Shown here: positions 35,875-45,381 of the stretch, in pieces
How positions within the stretch are numbered: position 1 is the first letter of the stretch
Layout of the letters: each line of letters begins with the position of its first letter
Source of the DNA: Pectobacterium aquaticum
GTDB taxonomy: Bacteria; Pseudomonadota; Gammaproteobacteria; Enterobacterales; Enterobacteriaceae
DNA length: 64,000 bases
Assembly: GCF_003382565.3 (NCBI RefSeq)
Contig: NZ_CP086253.1
Span: 930,001 to 994,000 of the forward strand
Reading direction: 5' to 3'
Made by a program: the position numbers and the translations under genes
The notes under the pieces: model-generated
Seen by the model: only the letters and a program-made list of their open reading frames with translations
What the model was told of the DNA's origin: nothing
Databases searched by the model: none

Positions 35875-35928
35875 ACTTTCCCGTCTTGGTACCTCCATCG
35901 TCTTTAAACCTAAACTCTCAGGTTCAGC

Positions 35929-37566
35929 ATGACAACTAATTATATTTTTGTGACCGGCGGGGTCGTTTCCTCTCTGGGTAAAGGCATTGCCGCAGCCTCT
36001 CTGGCGGCTATTCTTGAAGCCCGTGGCCTCAACGTTACCATCATGAAACTGGACCCGTACATCAACGTGGATCCGGGCACGATGAGCCCGACGCAGCACG
36101 GTGAAGTGTTTGTCACCGAAGACGGCGCCGAAACCGATCTGGACTTGGGTCACTACGAGCGTTTCATCCGCACTAAAATGTCGCGCCGCAACAACTTCAC
36201 CACTGGCCGTATCTACTCTGATGTCCTGCGCAAAGAGCGTCGTGGTGACTATCTGGGCGCGACTATTCAGGTGATTCCACATATCACCAACGCGATTAAA
36301 GAGCGCATCATTGAAGGTGGCGAAGGCCACGATGTCGTTCTGGTCGAAATCGGTGGTACTGTTGGTGATATCGAATCTTTGCCGTTCCTTGAAGCGATTC
36401 GGCAGATGGCGGTGCAAGTGGGCCGCGAGCACACCCTGTTTATGCACCTGACGCTGGTGCCGTATCTGGCGGCGGCAGGTGAAGTGAAAACCAAGCCGAC
36501 GCAGCACTCCGTTAAAGAACTGCTTTCTATCGGTATTCAGCCTGACGTGCTGATTTGCCGTTCCGACCGCACCGTGCCTGCCAACGAGCGAGCAAAAATT
36601 GCTTTATTCTGTAATGTGCCGGAAAAAGCAGTAATCTCCCTTAAAGACATTGATTCGATTTATAAAATCCCGTCGCTATTGAAATCACAGGGGCTGGACG
36701 ATTATATTTGTAAACGATTCAGCTTGGATTGCCCCGAAGCCAACCTGTCAGAATGGGAACAGGTTGTGTATGAAGAAGCCAATCCGGGCGGCGAAGTGAC
36801 CATCGGTATGGTCGGTAAATATGTTGCGCTGCCGGATGCCTACAAATCTGTTATCGAAGCCCTGAAACACGGTGGGTTGAAGAACCGCCTGACGGTAAAT
36901 ATCAAGCTGATCGACTCACAGGATGTTGAAACCCGTGGTGTCGAAGTATTGAAAGATTTAGACGCTATTTTGATTCCGGGCGGTTTTGGCTATCGTGGCG
37001 TCGAAGGGAAAATCATGTCGGCGAATTACGCCCGTGAGAACAAGATCCCTTATCTGGGCATTTGCCTGGGGATGCAGGTCGCATTAATGGAATTTGCCCG
37101 TAACGTTGCTGGGATGGAAGGGGCAAACTCAACGGAGTTTGTGCCAGACTGTAAGTACCCGGTGGTTGCGCTGATTACAGAATGGCGTGATGAGAACGGC
37201 AATGTTGAAGTCCGTGATGAAGCAAGCGATCTGGGCGGCACCATGCGCGTTGGCGGGCAGCAATGCCATCTGACCGAAGGCAGTCTGGTGCGTCAGATGT
37301 ACGGTGAGCAGACGATTATCGAACGTCACCGTCATCGTTATGAAGTTAACAACATGCTGTTGAAACAGATTGAAGCGGCGGGATTACGGGTTGCTGGCCT
37401 TTCCGCCGACCGCAAACTGGTGGAGATTGTCGAGTTACCCGATCATCCCTGGTTCGTTGCCTGTCAATTCCACCCGGAATTTACATCAACACCGCGAGAT
37501 GGACATCCGCTGTTTGCCGGCTTTGTCAAAGCCGCTGGCGCGTACCAGAAGCGTCAGGTGAAGTAA
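35929..37566 (+). CDS. pyrG: CTP synthase
   Basis: A 545-residue enzyme that converts UTP to CTP with glutamine as nitrogen source; same length as E. coli PyrG. The N-terminal synthetase has FVTGGVVSSLGKGI (P-loop), KLDPYINVDPGTMSP and HGEVFVTEDGAETDLDLGHYERF. The C-terminal class I amidotransferase has the catalytic Cys in YLGICLGMQ and the His/Glu pair in FHPEF. It forms the conserved mazG-pyrG-eno order; an intercistronic hairpin lies before eno. Confidence 0.98.
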   Translation: MTTNYIFVTGGVVSSLGKGIAAASLAAILEARGLNVTIMKLDPYINVDPGTMSPTQHGEVFVTEDGAETDLDLGHYERFIRTKMSRRNNFTTGRIYSDVLRKERRGDYLGATIQVIPHITNAIKERIIEGGEGHDVVLVEIGGTVGDIESLPFLEAIRQMAVQVGREHTLFMHLTLVPYLAAAGEVKTKPTQHSVKELLSIGIQPDVLICRSDRTVPANERAKIALFCNVPEKAVISLKDIDSIYKIPSLLKSQGLDDYICKRFSLDCPEANLSEWEQVVYEEANPGGEVTIGMVGKYVALPDAYKSVIEALKHGGLKNRLTVNIKLIDSQDVETRGVEVLKDLDAILIPGGFGYRGVEGKIMSANYARENKIPYLGICLGMQVALMEFARNVAGMEGANSTEFVPDCKYPVVALITEWRDENGNVEVRDEASDLGGTMRVGGQQCHLTEGSLVRQMYGEQTIIERHRHRYEVNNMLLKQIEAAGLRVAGLSADRKLVEIVELPDHPWFVACQFHPEFTSTPRDGHPLFAGFVKAAGAYQKRQVK

Positions 37567-37577
37567 GAGTTATATCA

Positions 37578-37603
37578 GCAACGCGCGATCTATCGCGCGT
37601 TGC
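37578..37603 (+). other. 12-bp intercistronic hairpin between pyrG and eno
   Basis: GCAACGCGCGAT (37578-37589) pairs perfectly with ATCGCGCGTTGC (37592-37603), leaving a 2-base loop that opens to 4. It is GC-rich with no T run, so it may mark processing or partial termination. An internal eno promoter in the AT-rich stretch after it is likely. Confidence 0.6.
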
Positions 37604-37662
37604 TCGTCTAGGGTTTTAGTTCTATCTAAAGTTTTAGTTTAACTTGTACTGAGGAAAATCTA

Positions 37663-38958
37663 ATGTCCAAAATTGTTAAAGTCATCGGCCGTGAAATCAT
37701 CGACTCACGCGGAAACCCAACTGTTGAAGCGGAAGTTCATCTGGAAGGTGGTTTTGTAGGTCTGGCTGCTGCGCCATCAGGAGCTTCTACTGGCTCTCGC
37801 GAAGCACTGGAACTGCGTGACGGTGACAAATCCCGTTTTCTGGGCAAAGGCGTAACGAAAGCTGTTGCTGCTGTTAATGGCCCGATTGCTCAGGCTGTAC
37901 TGGGTAAAGACGCGAAAGATCAGGCGAACATCGACAAGATCATGATCGATCTGGATGGTACTGAGAACAAATCCAAGTTCGGTGCTAACGCCATTCTGGC
38001 TGTTTCTCTGGCTGCGGCTAAAGCAGCAGCAGCGTCAAAAGGCCTGCCACTGTACGCGCACATCGCTGAACTGAACGGCACTCCAGGTAAATATTCCATG
38101 CCACTGCCAATGATGAATATCATCAACGGCGGCGAGCACGCGGATAACAACGTTGATATCCAAGAGTTCATGATTCAGCCTGTTGGCGCGAAAACCCTGA
38201 AAGAAGCCATCCGTATGGGTTCTGAAGTGTTCCACACCCTGGCTAAAGTTCTGAAATCCAAAGGTATGGGTACAGCTGTTGGTGACGAAGGTGGCTATGC
38301 GCCAAACCTGGGTTCCAACGCCGAAGCGCTGGCTGTTATCGCTGAAGCGGTAAAAGCAGCAGGCTACGAGCTGGGCAAAGACATCACGTTGGCGATGGAC
38401 TGCGCAGCGTCTGAATTCTACAAAGACGGTAAATACGTTCTGGCTGGCGAAGGCAACAAAGCGTTCACCTCTGAAGAATTCACCCACTTCCTGGAAGATC
38501 TGACCAAACAGTACCCAATCGTCTCTATCGAAGACGGTCTGGACGAATCTGATTGGGCTGGCTTCGCTTACCAGACTAAAGTTCTGGGCGACAAAATCCA
38601 GCTGGTTGGTGACGATCTGTTCGTAACCAACACCAAGATCCTGAAAGAAGGTATCGAGAAAGGCATCGCTAACTCCATCCTGATTAAATTCAACCAGATC
38701 GGTTCTCTGACCGAAACGCTGGCTGCAATTAAAATGGCGAAAGATGCAGGCTACACGGCTGTTATCTCTCACCGTTCAGGCGAAACTGAAGATGCCACCA
38801 TCGCTGATCTGGCAGTAGGTACAGCGGCTGGCCAGATCAAAACGGGTTCTATGAGCCGTTCTGACCGTGTTGCTAAATACAACCAGCTGATTCGTATCGA
38901 AGAAGCGCTGGGTGATGCTGCACCGTTCAATGGACTGAAAGAAGTTAAAGGTCAGTAA
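37663..38958 (+). CDS. eno: Enolase
   Basis: A 431-residue glycolytic enzyme interconverting 2-phosphoglycerate and phosphoenolpyruvate, also a component of the RNA degradosome. Signatures: IDSRGNPTVEAEV, SGASTGSREALELRDGD, GDEGGYAPNL, and the metal/active-site LIKFNQIGSLTET followed by VISHRSGETED. Length equals E. coli Eno (432 aa). Codon usage is strongly biased to common codons, as expected for a highly expressed gene. A strong terminator follows at 39024-39062. Confidence 0.98.
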   Translation: MSKIVKVIGREIIDSRGNPTVEAEVHLEGGFVGLAAAPSGASTGSREALELRDGDKSRFLGKGVTKAVAAVNGPIAQAVLGKDAKDQANIDKIMIDLDGTENKSKFGANAILAVSLAAAKAAAASKGLPLYAHIAELNGTPGKYSMPLPMMNIINGGEHADNNVDIQEFMIQPVGAKTLKEAIRMGSEVFHTLAKVLKSKGMGTAVGDEGGYAPNLGSNAEALAVIAEAVKAAGYELGKDITLAMDCAASEFYKDGKYVLAGEGNKAFTSEEFTHFLEDLTKQYPIVSIEDGLDESDWAGFAYQTKVLGDKIQLVGDDLFVTNTKILKEGIEKGIANSILIKFNQIGSLTETLAAIKMAKDAGYTAVISHRSGETEDATIADLAVGTAAGQIKTGSMSRSDRVAKYNQLIRIEEALGDAAPFNGLKEVKGQ

Positions 38959-39023
38959 TTACGTTTCTGGTGTCGTCAGACCGCGGATAAAACGGCCTGA
39001 TATACGCCAACGTGATTAACTAT

Positions 39024-39062
39024 AAAAATCCAGAAGCGTGAAAACGTTTCTGGATTTTTTTA
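39024..39062 (+). terminator. Terminator of eno
   Basis: AAAATCCAGAA-CG (39024 on) pairs with CG-TTCTGGATTTT around a short loop, followed by a T-rich end. A second perfect 8-bp hairpin, GACGGACA/TGTCCGTC (39064-39083), follows; it lacks a T run. Confidence 0.88.
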
Positions 39063-39140
39063 TGACGGACATCCTTGTCCGTCACCCTACTGGCCGTTGC
39101 TACGCGATGCTGAAAAACGCTCTGATACCGCTAGTATCGA

Positions 39141-39821
39141 TCACGCTAGCTGTTTGAGAATCGCTTTGGCAACCACTTCCGAGCTGGCTGGGTTCTGACC
39201 GGTGATCAGCTTGCCGTCTTCAACGAGGTATGGTGCCCAGTCTGGGCCTTTTTCGTATAGTCCGCCGAGTTTCTTGAATTCATCCTCAATCAGGAAAGGT
39301 ACGACGTCCGTCAACTGAACTGCTTCTTCTTCACCGTTGGTGAAGCCCGTCACTTTGCGGCCTTTAATCAGGGCATCGCCATTTTCTGCTTTAACATGAA
39401 TCAGTACGCCTGGGGCGTGGCAGACAAACCCGGTCGGTTTGTTGGCGCGTACAAAGGCTTCGATGAGCGCGATAGAGACAGGCGATTCTGCCAAATCCCA
39501 AAGCGGGCCGTGGCCGCCGGGGTAGAAGACGGCATCGAAATCCTGTTCGCTGACGGTATCGAGTTTTACCGTATTCGCCAGTGCCTGCTGCGCAGCCGGG
39601 TCTGCTTTAAAGCGATGTGTCAGTTCGGTTTGAAAATCAGCCAGATCGCTTTTCGGGTCGAGAGGCGGCTGGCCGCCCGCAGGGGAGGCGAGCACCAGCT
39701 CGGCGCCTGCGTCTTTAAAGGTGTAATAAGGGGCGGCAAACTCTTCCAGCCAGAAGCCGGTTTTATTGCCCGTGTTGCCCAGTTTGTCGTGAGAAGTCAG
39801 TACCATTAAAATTTTCATCAT
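39141..39821 (-). CDS. DJ-1/PfpI family protein, Hsp31-like glyoxalase III/chaperone
   Basis: A 226-residue class I glutamine-amidotransferase-fold protein. The catalytic Cys is in FVCHAPGVL, the paired acid in TGFWLEEFAAPYY, and a GGHGPLWDL loop completes the pocket, the pattern of yeast Hsp31 and plant/bacterial HchA-like methylglyoxalases. Such enzymes turn methylglyoxal to lactate or act as protein/sugar-adduct repair factors. It lies 44 bp downstream of the aldehyde dehydrogenase gene on the same strand, suggesting an operon for reactive carbonyl defence. Two adjacent ATGs (39821 and 39818) are possible starts. Confidence 0.85.
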   Translation of the reverse strand: MMKILMVLTSHDKLGNTGNKTGFWLEEFAAPYYTFKDAGAELVLASPAGGQPPLDPKSDLADFQTELTHRFKADPAAQQALANTVKLDTVSEQDFDAVFYPGGHGPLWDLAESPVSIALIEAFVRANKPTGFVCHAPGVLIHVKAENGDALIKGRKVTGFTNGEEEAVQLTDVVPFLIEDEFKKLGGLYEKGPDWAPYLVEDGKLITGQNPASSEVVAKAILKQLA

Positions 39822-39865
39822 TTTTCTCTCTATTGTTGCAGGATGATCGGGTGGATAGACGCCAG

Positions 39866-41284
39866 TTAGCCTTTGAGGACGGCGACAATCGCGTCTTGTT
39901 TTTCATGGTAAGGCGCACGCAGTGTCAGGTTAGACGCACCATCTTCACTTTGTATGACAATCGGTTTGGCATGGCTGAAACGGCGGAATCCGTGAACGCC
40001 GTGGTATGCACCGATACCGGATGCGCCAACGCCGCCGAACGGAAGTGTGTCGATAGACACGTGCGTCATCACATCGTTGATAACCAGCGCACCTGATGTC
40101 GTTCTGGCAGCGAAGCGTTGCTGCATAGCTTCATCGTTGCTGAACAGATACGCCGCCAGCGGGCGTGGGTGCGCATTGATGTAGTGAATCGGTTCCTCTG
40201 CTACCTGATAGGTTTTAATCGGCAGCAACGGGCCAAAAATTTCTTCCTGCATGATCGTCATATCATCATGTACGCCGAACACCAGATGTGGGGCAATCTT
40301 GCGGCTTTTCGCATCGTAGGGCGCTTCGCCTTCCGGTGCCAGACTGACGACAGTTGCGCCCTGCTGTTCAGCCTCTTTCAGAATACGAATCAGGCGATCG
40401 TAATGCCTGTCAGCAATGATAGACGTGTAATCCGGGTTCGCCTGTAACGTCGGGAAACTTTTCTGCATAAAGGCTTTCGCGGCATCGCGGAAAGCCTGCT
40501 CCTGGCCTTCGGGCAGCAGAACATAGTCTGGTGACAGGCAGATTTGCCCAGCGTTGAAGGTTTTCACCGTCAGCGTGCGTTCAACGGCTTCGGTGATGTT
40601 TGCGCTACGATCGATGACGACCGGTGATTTGCCACCCAGCTCCAGCGTAACCGGCACCAGATTCTCTGCTGCTGCGCGCATCACATGTTTCCCAACGGCG
40701 GTGCTGCCGGTGAAGACCAGATGATCGAACGGCAGTTCGCTGAATGCCTGACCGATTTCTGCATCACCCAGCACCACGGCTAATTCCAGCGGATCAAAAT
40801 AGTGGGCAATCAATTCCCCCAGCAGTTCAGACGTACGCGGCGTGAGTTCTGACGGTTTCAGAATCGCGGTATTACCGGCGACAAAAATATCAGCCAGCGG
40901 GCCGAATGACAGGTTTATCGGGAAGTTCCACGGGCTGATCACGCCGATCACGCCCAGAGGCTGATGCTGGATCCACGCCTGCATGCCGGGAGCGGGTTCA
41001 TCAACAGGCTCTGGCTGCATCCAACGCTCAACGTTGTCGATGGCGTTCTGTAGCATCTTCAACGTAGTGCCGAGATCAGCGGTGAAGGACTGATACAAGC
41101 TACGGTGGCCGAAATCGTCACTCATGGCCTGTGCGAGCGCCGCGTGGTTTTCACGGATAAGATTGATGCTGCGTTGTAAGCGGTCTTTACGCAGTGCGGC
41201 ATCGGCTGGGCCAGATGCAATGTGAGCACGCTTCATCGTATTCAGGATGGCTTGTAAATCCTTTTGGGATTGTTGTGTCGACAT
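39866..41284 (-). CDS. calB: Coniferyl-aldehyde-dehydrogenase-type NAD(P) aldehyde dehydrogenase
   Basis: A 472-residue class 3-like aldehyde dehydrogenase. Conserved: the PWNFPINLSFGPL cofactor segment, FTGSTAVGKHVM, ELGGKSPVVID with the general-base Glu, the catalytic Cys in FNAGQICLSPDY, and EEIFGPLLPI. The CalB subgroup oxidises coniferyl and related aromatic aldehydes, which occur in plant lignin; the substrate is inferred. The frame opens at 41350, but ATG 41284 has AGGGGACA upstream and is preferred. Divergent from a LysR gene, the usual arrangement for LysR control. Confidence 0.85.
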   Translation of the reverse strand: MSTQQSQKDLQAILNTMKRAHIASGPADAALRKDRLQRSINLIRENHAALAQAMSDDFGHRSLYQSFTADLGTTLKMLQNAIDNVERWMQPEPVDEPAPGMQAWIQHQPLGVIGVISPWNFPINLSFGPLADIFVAGNTAILKPSELTPRTSELLGELIAHYFDPLELAVVLGDAEIGQAFSELPFDHLVFTGSTAVGKHVMRAAAENLVPVTLELGGKSPVVIDRSANITEAVERTLTVKTFNAGQICLSPDYVLLPEGQEQAFRDAAKAFMQKSFPTLQANPDYTSIIADRHYDRLIRILKEAEQQGATVVSLAPEGEAPYDAKSRKIAPHLVFGVHDDMTIMQEEIFGPLLPIKTYQVAEEPIHYINAHPRPLAAYLFSNDEAMQQRFAARTTSGALVINDVMTHVSIDTLPFGGVGASGIGAYHGVHGFRRFSHAKPIVIQSEDGASNLTLRAPYHEKQDAIVAVLKG

Positions 41285-41442
41285 GTTTTGTCCCCTTTTC
41301 GTTGTCGAGTACCAGAGAAAACAGAAAGTTAACCGAGGGTTCCGGGTCACTCAAGATGGGATAAAGGATACGGCAGGGGTTGATCCGTCCGCCAACAAGA
41401 TTATTATTCGAGGGGTATAAATAATTTTATAGGTATCATCGT

Positions 41443-42333
41443 ATGTCACTTATCCGTCTACGCACGTTTGTGGAAGTCTATCGGCAGCGCTCGATTAGCG
41501 GCGCGTCGCGCGCGCTCAATCTGACCCAGCCAGCGGTGTCGCAGCATATTGCCGGGCTGGAAGTGGCGGTGGGGCGTCGTCTCTTTGAGCGTCAGGCAAA
41601 CGGTGTAACGCCAACGTCGGCAGCGGATGATCTGGCGGCGGATCTGGGGGATAAGCTCGATGAAGCGGAAGCAGCGCTGGCTTCTGCCCGTGCGAGGTCA
41701 ATGGACGTCGCGGGGACGCTGCATATCATTGGTCATGCGGATTTCATGGCAGAAGTGGTGTCGGAACAGCTATTGCCGCTGCTTGAGGCGGGCGTGCGGG
41801 TGCATATGCATACCGGCGACGGCGATTTAATTAAACAGATGCTGCTGGAAGGGCACTGTGATTTGGGCATAACGGCGCATCCGGTGACGGATAAGCGGCT
41901 GAAAAGCGATCTGTTAAAGAGTGCGACACTACAGGCGGTGGCGGCTCCCGCGATTGTCGAACGGCTCTTGCAGACGGGCGATCTGCCGCAGGCGCTGGCG
42001 CAGGAACCGATGCTGGCGTATGACCTTGAATTTCCTCTGATCGATCACTGGTTGAAGAAGAACCGCATGGAGGATAAGGGACTGGTGCCCGCGGTGGTGA
42101 GTCAGGATCTGCGTGCGCTGCGTCGTGTGCTAACCAGTGGATTTGGTTGGACGGTGATGCCGGTGTATTTATGTCAGGATCTGCTGGATACGGGGGCGCT
42201 TGCCATTATTCCGCCTCCTGTCGGCACCACGCAACTGGATTACTATCTGGCCTGGGTACCGGGCGCACTGCGCCAACCGCGTTTAGCCCATGCGCGGCAA
42301 ACCTTCCTGTGGCGGTTGCAGCACGCAGAATAG
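41443..42333 (+). CDS. LysR-family transcriptional regulator
   Basis: A 296-residue LTTR: an N-terminal winged helix (RLRTFVEVYRQRSISGASRA, LNLTQPAVSQHIAGLE, residues ~3-60) and a periplasmic-binding-like effector domain (~88-290). It is divergent from calB-hchA-like with 158 bp between start codons, so it probably controls that operon. The ligand is unknown; an aromatic aldehyde or its acid would be consistent. No ribosome site stands out near the ATG. Confidence 0.9.
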   Translation: MSLIRLRTFVEVYRQRSISGASRALNLTQPAVSQHIAGLEVAVGRRLFERQANGVTPTSAADDLAADLGDKLDEAEAALASARARSMDVAGTLHIIGHADFMAEVVSEQLLPLLEAGVRVHMHTGDGDLIKQMLLEGHCDLGITAHPVTDKRLKSDLLKSATLQAVAAPAIVERLLQTGDLPQALAQEPMLAYDLEFPLIDHWLKKNRMEDKGLVPAVVSQDLRALRRVLTSGFGWTVMPVYLCQDLLDTGALAIIPPPVGTTQLDYYLAWVPGALRQPRLAHARQTFLWRLQHAE

Positions 42334-42635
42334 CGCCATTTTTTTGCCAAAAAACGCCAATTTTTCAAAGCATCACAAGGCAACGTCCGCTGGCGACGTT
42401 GCCCTTCTTTCTGCTGACGTCCCATCTTCTATCCTGTGATCGCCATAAACGAACTGTTGGTTTCGTTCAGTTAAAATGCCTTTTTATAAAATCTTTGAAG
42501 CGGATCGCGCCAATCTTCCCTGTGCTGCCAGCGTGGGGCACGTGGTGGCAAACGCGCAAAGGTTTTCACGATCGCCGAGCGCTACCGTATCAGCGTGACA
42601 CCTTCATAACTAAAAATGTTCGGGGAAGGATGGCG
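42334..42635. promoter_or_regulatory. rhiT upstream region (302 bp)
   Basis: No gene is seen. A CRP-like half-site TGTGA is at 42435-42439 with a poor second half. In Dickeya, rhiTN is activated by RhaS with CRP; a RhaS site cannot be identified with confidence here. The open frame of rhiT runs back through this region into the LysR gene, but without start-site support. Confidence 0.4.
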
Positions 42636-44195
42636 ATGAAAACGCGTAAGATAGGTTTGGCTAACTATTTAGCCTACGGTTCAGGGGACTTTCTTGGTGC
42701 GGGTACAACAGCGCTGACGGCCGCTTGGTTACTCTATTTTTATACCACGTTCTGTGGCTTAACACCGATTGAGGCAACGTTTATTTTTGCGATGGCGCGT
42801 GTGCTTGATGCCGTCGTCAGCCCGCTGATGGGCTTTCTGACTGATAACTTCGGTTCAACCTGGCTCGGCAAACGCTTTGGCCGCCGCAAGTTCTTTATTC
42901 TGCTCGGTATTCCCTTCGTGTTCAGCTACAGCTTCATGTGGGTCGGGGATATGAGCTATTGGTACTATCTGCTGACGTACCTGCTGTTCGATGTCGTGTA
43001 TACGATGGTGCTGGTGCCGTATGAAACGCTGGTGCCGGAAATGACCGATGACTTCAAACAAAAGACCAAGTTCTCCGGCGCACGTATCGCGCTGGCGCAG
43101 TTGTCCGCGATTCTGGCCGCGTTCCTGCCGGGTATCCTGCTGGGCTACTTTGGCAAAGATAACTCGGTGTCCTTCTTCTATTCGAGTCTGGTGTTCTCCG
43201 TTATCTGTGCGCTGGTGCTGACGCTGGTCTATCTTTTTACCTGGGAACGGCCACGCGATCAGATGTCGGAAGCGTCGCTGCGGGCGGAGAAAGAGCGCCA
43301 GTCTCTGACGTTAGGCCAAAGCCTGAAGCGGCTGAACGTCGAACTGGTTTCCACGCTGCGTATTCGCATTTTCCGTCAGCATCTCGGGATGTATCTGGGC
43401 GGGTATATCGCGCAGGACGTGTTTAACGCTGTGTTCACCTATTACGTGGTTTTTGTGCTGATGCAAAGCCCGACCATGGCGTCAAACCTGATGGGAACGA
43501 TGGCGATTCTGCAATTCATTGCGGTGATCGGCATGATTCCGCTGTGTATCCGCTTTGGGCCAGCCCCGTCTTACCGATTGGTCGTGTGCCTGTTTGGCGT
43601 GAGTGCGCTTTCCTATGCCGTCCTGTGGTACAGCGGTCTGCATGACACCTTCTCTCTATTGCTGTTGATTTCTGCGCTGGCGGGTATCGGACGCGGCGGG
43701 ATCAACTACGTGCCGTGGAACACCTACACTTACATCGCGGATGTGGATGAAGTGATCACCGCGCAGCGTCGCGAAGGGATCTTCGCCGGGATTATGACGC
43801 TGACTCGCAAAGCCTCTCAGGCTGGTGCGGTGATGCTGGTGGGCGTGGTGTTACAGCTCTCCGGTTTTGTGTCTGGCCAGAGCGTACAAGCACCGAGCGT
43901 TAGCCACACGATTCTGATGATTTTGAGCGTCGGCACCGTTGGCGTGCTGGCGCTGGGCTTCCTGGTGTCTCTGCGCTTTAAACTCAATCTGCAAACGCAC
44001 AGCGTGCTGCGGGAAGAGACGTTGAAAATGCGTGAAGCTGGGCGTCCGGTGCCGGAGAAGATTACGCCGCAGGCGCGGGCAACGGTCGAAATGCTGGCGG
44101 GTATGCCGTATGAATCGCTGTGGGGCAATAACAACATCGGCTATCTGAACCGCCATAAAGGTGACAAGCCGGTCACGCACGCCACGCAGTCGTAA
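42636..44195 (+). CDS. rhiT: Rhamnogalacturonide:cation symporter (GPH family), RhiT-like
   Basis: A 519-residue transporter of the glycoside-pentoside-hexuronide family with about 12 helices. Seen: GLANYLAYGSGDFLGAGTTA at the start, DAVVSPLMGFLTDNF and GKRFGRRKFF (family loop 2-3), and VPYETLVPEMTDDF. In Dickeya, RhiT imports unsaturated rhamnogalacturonan disaccharides; the rhiN partner 43 bp downstream supports this over TogT. The open frame starts at 42147, overlapping lysR. ATG 42636 has GGAAGG at 6-nt spacing, while ATG 42630 would overlap the ribosome site. Confidence 0.88.
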   Translation: MKTRKIGLANYLAYGSGDFLGAGTTALTAAWLLYFYTTFCGLTPIEATFIFAMARVLDAVVSPLMGFLTDNFGSTWLGKRFGRRKFFILLGIPFVFSYSFMWVGDMSYWYYLLTYLLFDVVYTMVLVPYETLVPEMTDDFKQKTKFSGARIALAQLSAILAAFLPGILLGYFGKDNSVSFFYSSLVFSVICALVLTLVYLFTWERPRDQMSEASLRAEKERQSLTLGQSLKRLNVELVSTLRIRIFRQHLGMYLGGYIAQDVFNAVFTYYVVFVLMQSPTMASNLMGTMAILQFIAVIGMIPLCIRFGPAPSYRLVVCLFGVSALSYAVLWYSGLHDTFSLLLLISALAGIGRGGINYVPWNTYTYIADVDEVITAQRREGIFAGIMTLTRKASQAGAVMLVGVVLQLSGFVSGQSVQAPSVSHTILMILSVGTVGVLALGFLVSLRFKLNLQTHSVLREETLKMREAGRPVPEKITPQARATVEMLAGMPYESLWGNNNIGYLNRHKGDKPVTHATQS

Positions 44196-44238
44196 CTGTA
44201 TTGAACTGTTAACTGATAACTCAATTGGATGAATGACT

Positions 44239-45378
44239 ATGACCGTATTCAGTGTAAAACATAGCCCGCTTTTACGTCAGCCAGAACGCTTCATCTCCCG
44301 CGAGGATCTGAAGGCGCTGATTTGCCGTATCACCGACAATCTGGTGAATATTGAGGATAAAACCGGTGAGTTTTTGTTACGGCTGGACGATGGTCGGGTA
44401 ATTGATACCAAAGGCTGGGCGGGTTGGGAATGGACGCACGGCATCGGGCTGTATGGGATTTACCAGTATTACCAGCAGACGGGCGACGAGCAGATGCGCG
44501 CCATCATCGACGACTGGTTTACCGAGCGTCTGGCGGAAGGTACGCCGACGAAGAACGTGAACACCGTATGCCCGTTTTTGACGCTGGCTTATCGCTATGA
44601 AGAAACGGGCGATGCGCGCTGGCTGCCGTATCTGGAGCGCTGGGCGGAGTGGGTGATGTACGAAATGCCGCGCACGGATAAGCAGGGCTTGCAGCATATT
44701 GTTTATAACAACGAAAACCATCAGCAGCTGTGGGATGACACGCTGATGATGAGCGTGCTGCCGCTGGCGAAAATTGGCAAGCTGTTAAACCGGCCTGAGT
44801 TTGTGGAAGAAGCCACGTATCAGTTCCTGCTGCACGTGCAATATCTGATGGATCGCGAAAGCGGCCTGTGGTTCCACGGCTGGACGTTCGAAGGACAACA
44901 CAACTACGCGAAGGCTCGCTGGGCACGTGGTAACAGCTGGCTGACGATCGTTATTCCTGAATTTATCGAACTGCTGGATCTGCCGGAAAATAACGCCACG
45001 CGCCGCTTCCTGTTGCAGGTACTGGAAAGCCAGATTGAAGCCTTGGCGAAATATCAGGATGACAGCGGCCTGTGGCACACGCTGATCGACGATCCGAATT
45101 CGTACCTTGAAAGCTCGGCAACCGCCGGTTTTGCCTACGGGATCCTGAAAGCGGTGCGCAAGCGCTACGTGGACCCGAGTTACGCTGAAGTGGCGGAGAA
45201 AGCGATTCGCGGCGTAATTAATCACGTCAATAAGGACGGTGAACTGACGCAGGTGTCATTCGGCACCGCGATGGGCAACGATTTGGATTTCTACCGCAAC
45301 ATCGCCTTGACCTCCATGCCGTACGGTCAGGCAATGGCGATTCTGTGTCTGGCGGAATACCTGCGGGTCTATTTGTAA
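44239..45378 (+). CDS. rhiN: Unsaturated rhamnogalacturonyl hydrolase RhiN (GH105)
   Basis: A 379-residue cytosolic GH105 enzyme that hydrates and cleaves the unsaturated galacturonyl residue from disaccharides made by rhamnogalacturonan lyases. The (alpha/alpha)6 barrel motifs include GWEWTHGIGLYGIYQYY, the catalytic-region Asp in WDDTLMMSVLPLA (D166/D167), LWFHGWTFEG and RWARGNSWLTIV, and SATAGFAYGILKA. No signal peptide. ATG 44233 is an alternative start; GGA spacing favours 44239. A long structured repeat follows the stop by 3 bp. Confidence 0.9.
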   Translation: MTVFSVKHSPLLRQPERFISREDLKALICRITDNLVNIEDKTGEFLLRLDDGRVIDTKGWAGWEWTHGIGLYGIYQYYQQTGDEQMRAIIDDWFTERLAEGTPTKNVNTVCPFLTLAYRYEETGDARWLPYLERWAEWVMYEMPRTDKQGLQHIVYNNENHQQLWDDTLMMSVLPLAKIGKLLNRPEFVEEATYQFLLHVQYLMDRESGLWFHGWTFEGQHNYAKARWARGNSWLTIVIPEFIELLDLPENNATRRFLLQVLESQIEALAKYQDDSGLWHTLIDDPNSYLESSATAGFAYGILKAVRKRYVDPSYAEVAEKAIRGVINHVNKDGELTQVSFGTAMGNDLDFYRNIALTSMPYGQAMAILCLAEYLRVYL

Positions 45379-45381
45379 CGG

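Noticed and set aside
42147..42635. Long N-terminal extension of the rhiT frame overlapping the LysR gene
   Set aside because: The GPH-family similarity starts at 42636 next to a good ribosome site; the extension has no family match.
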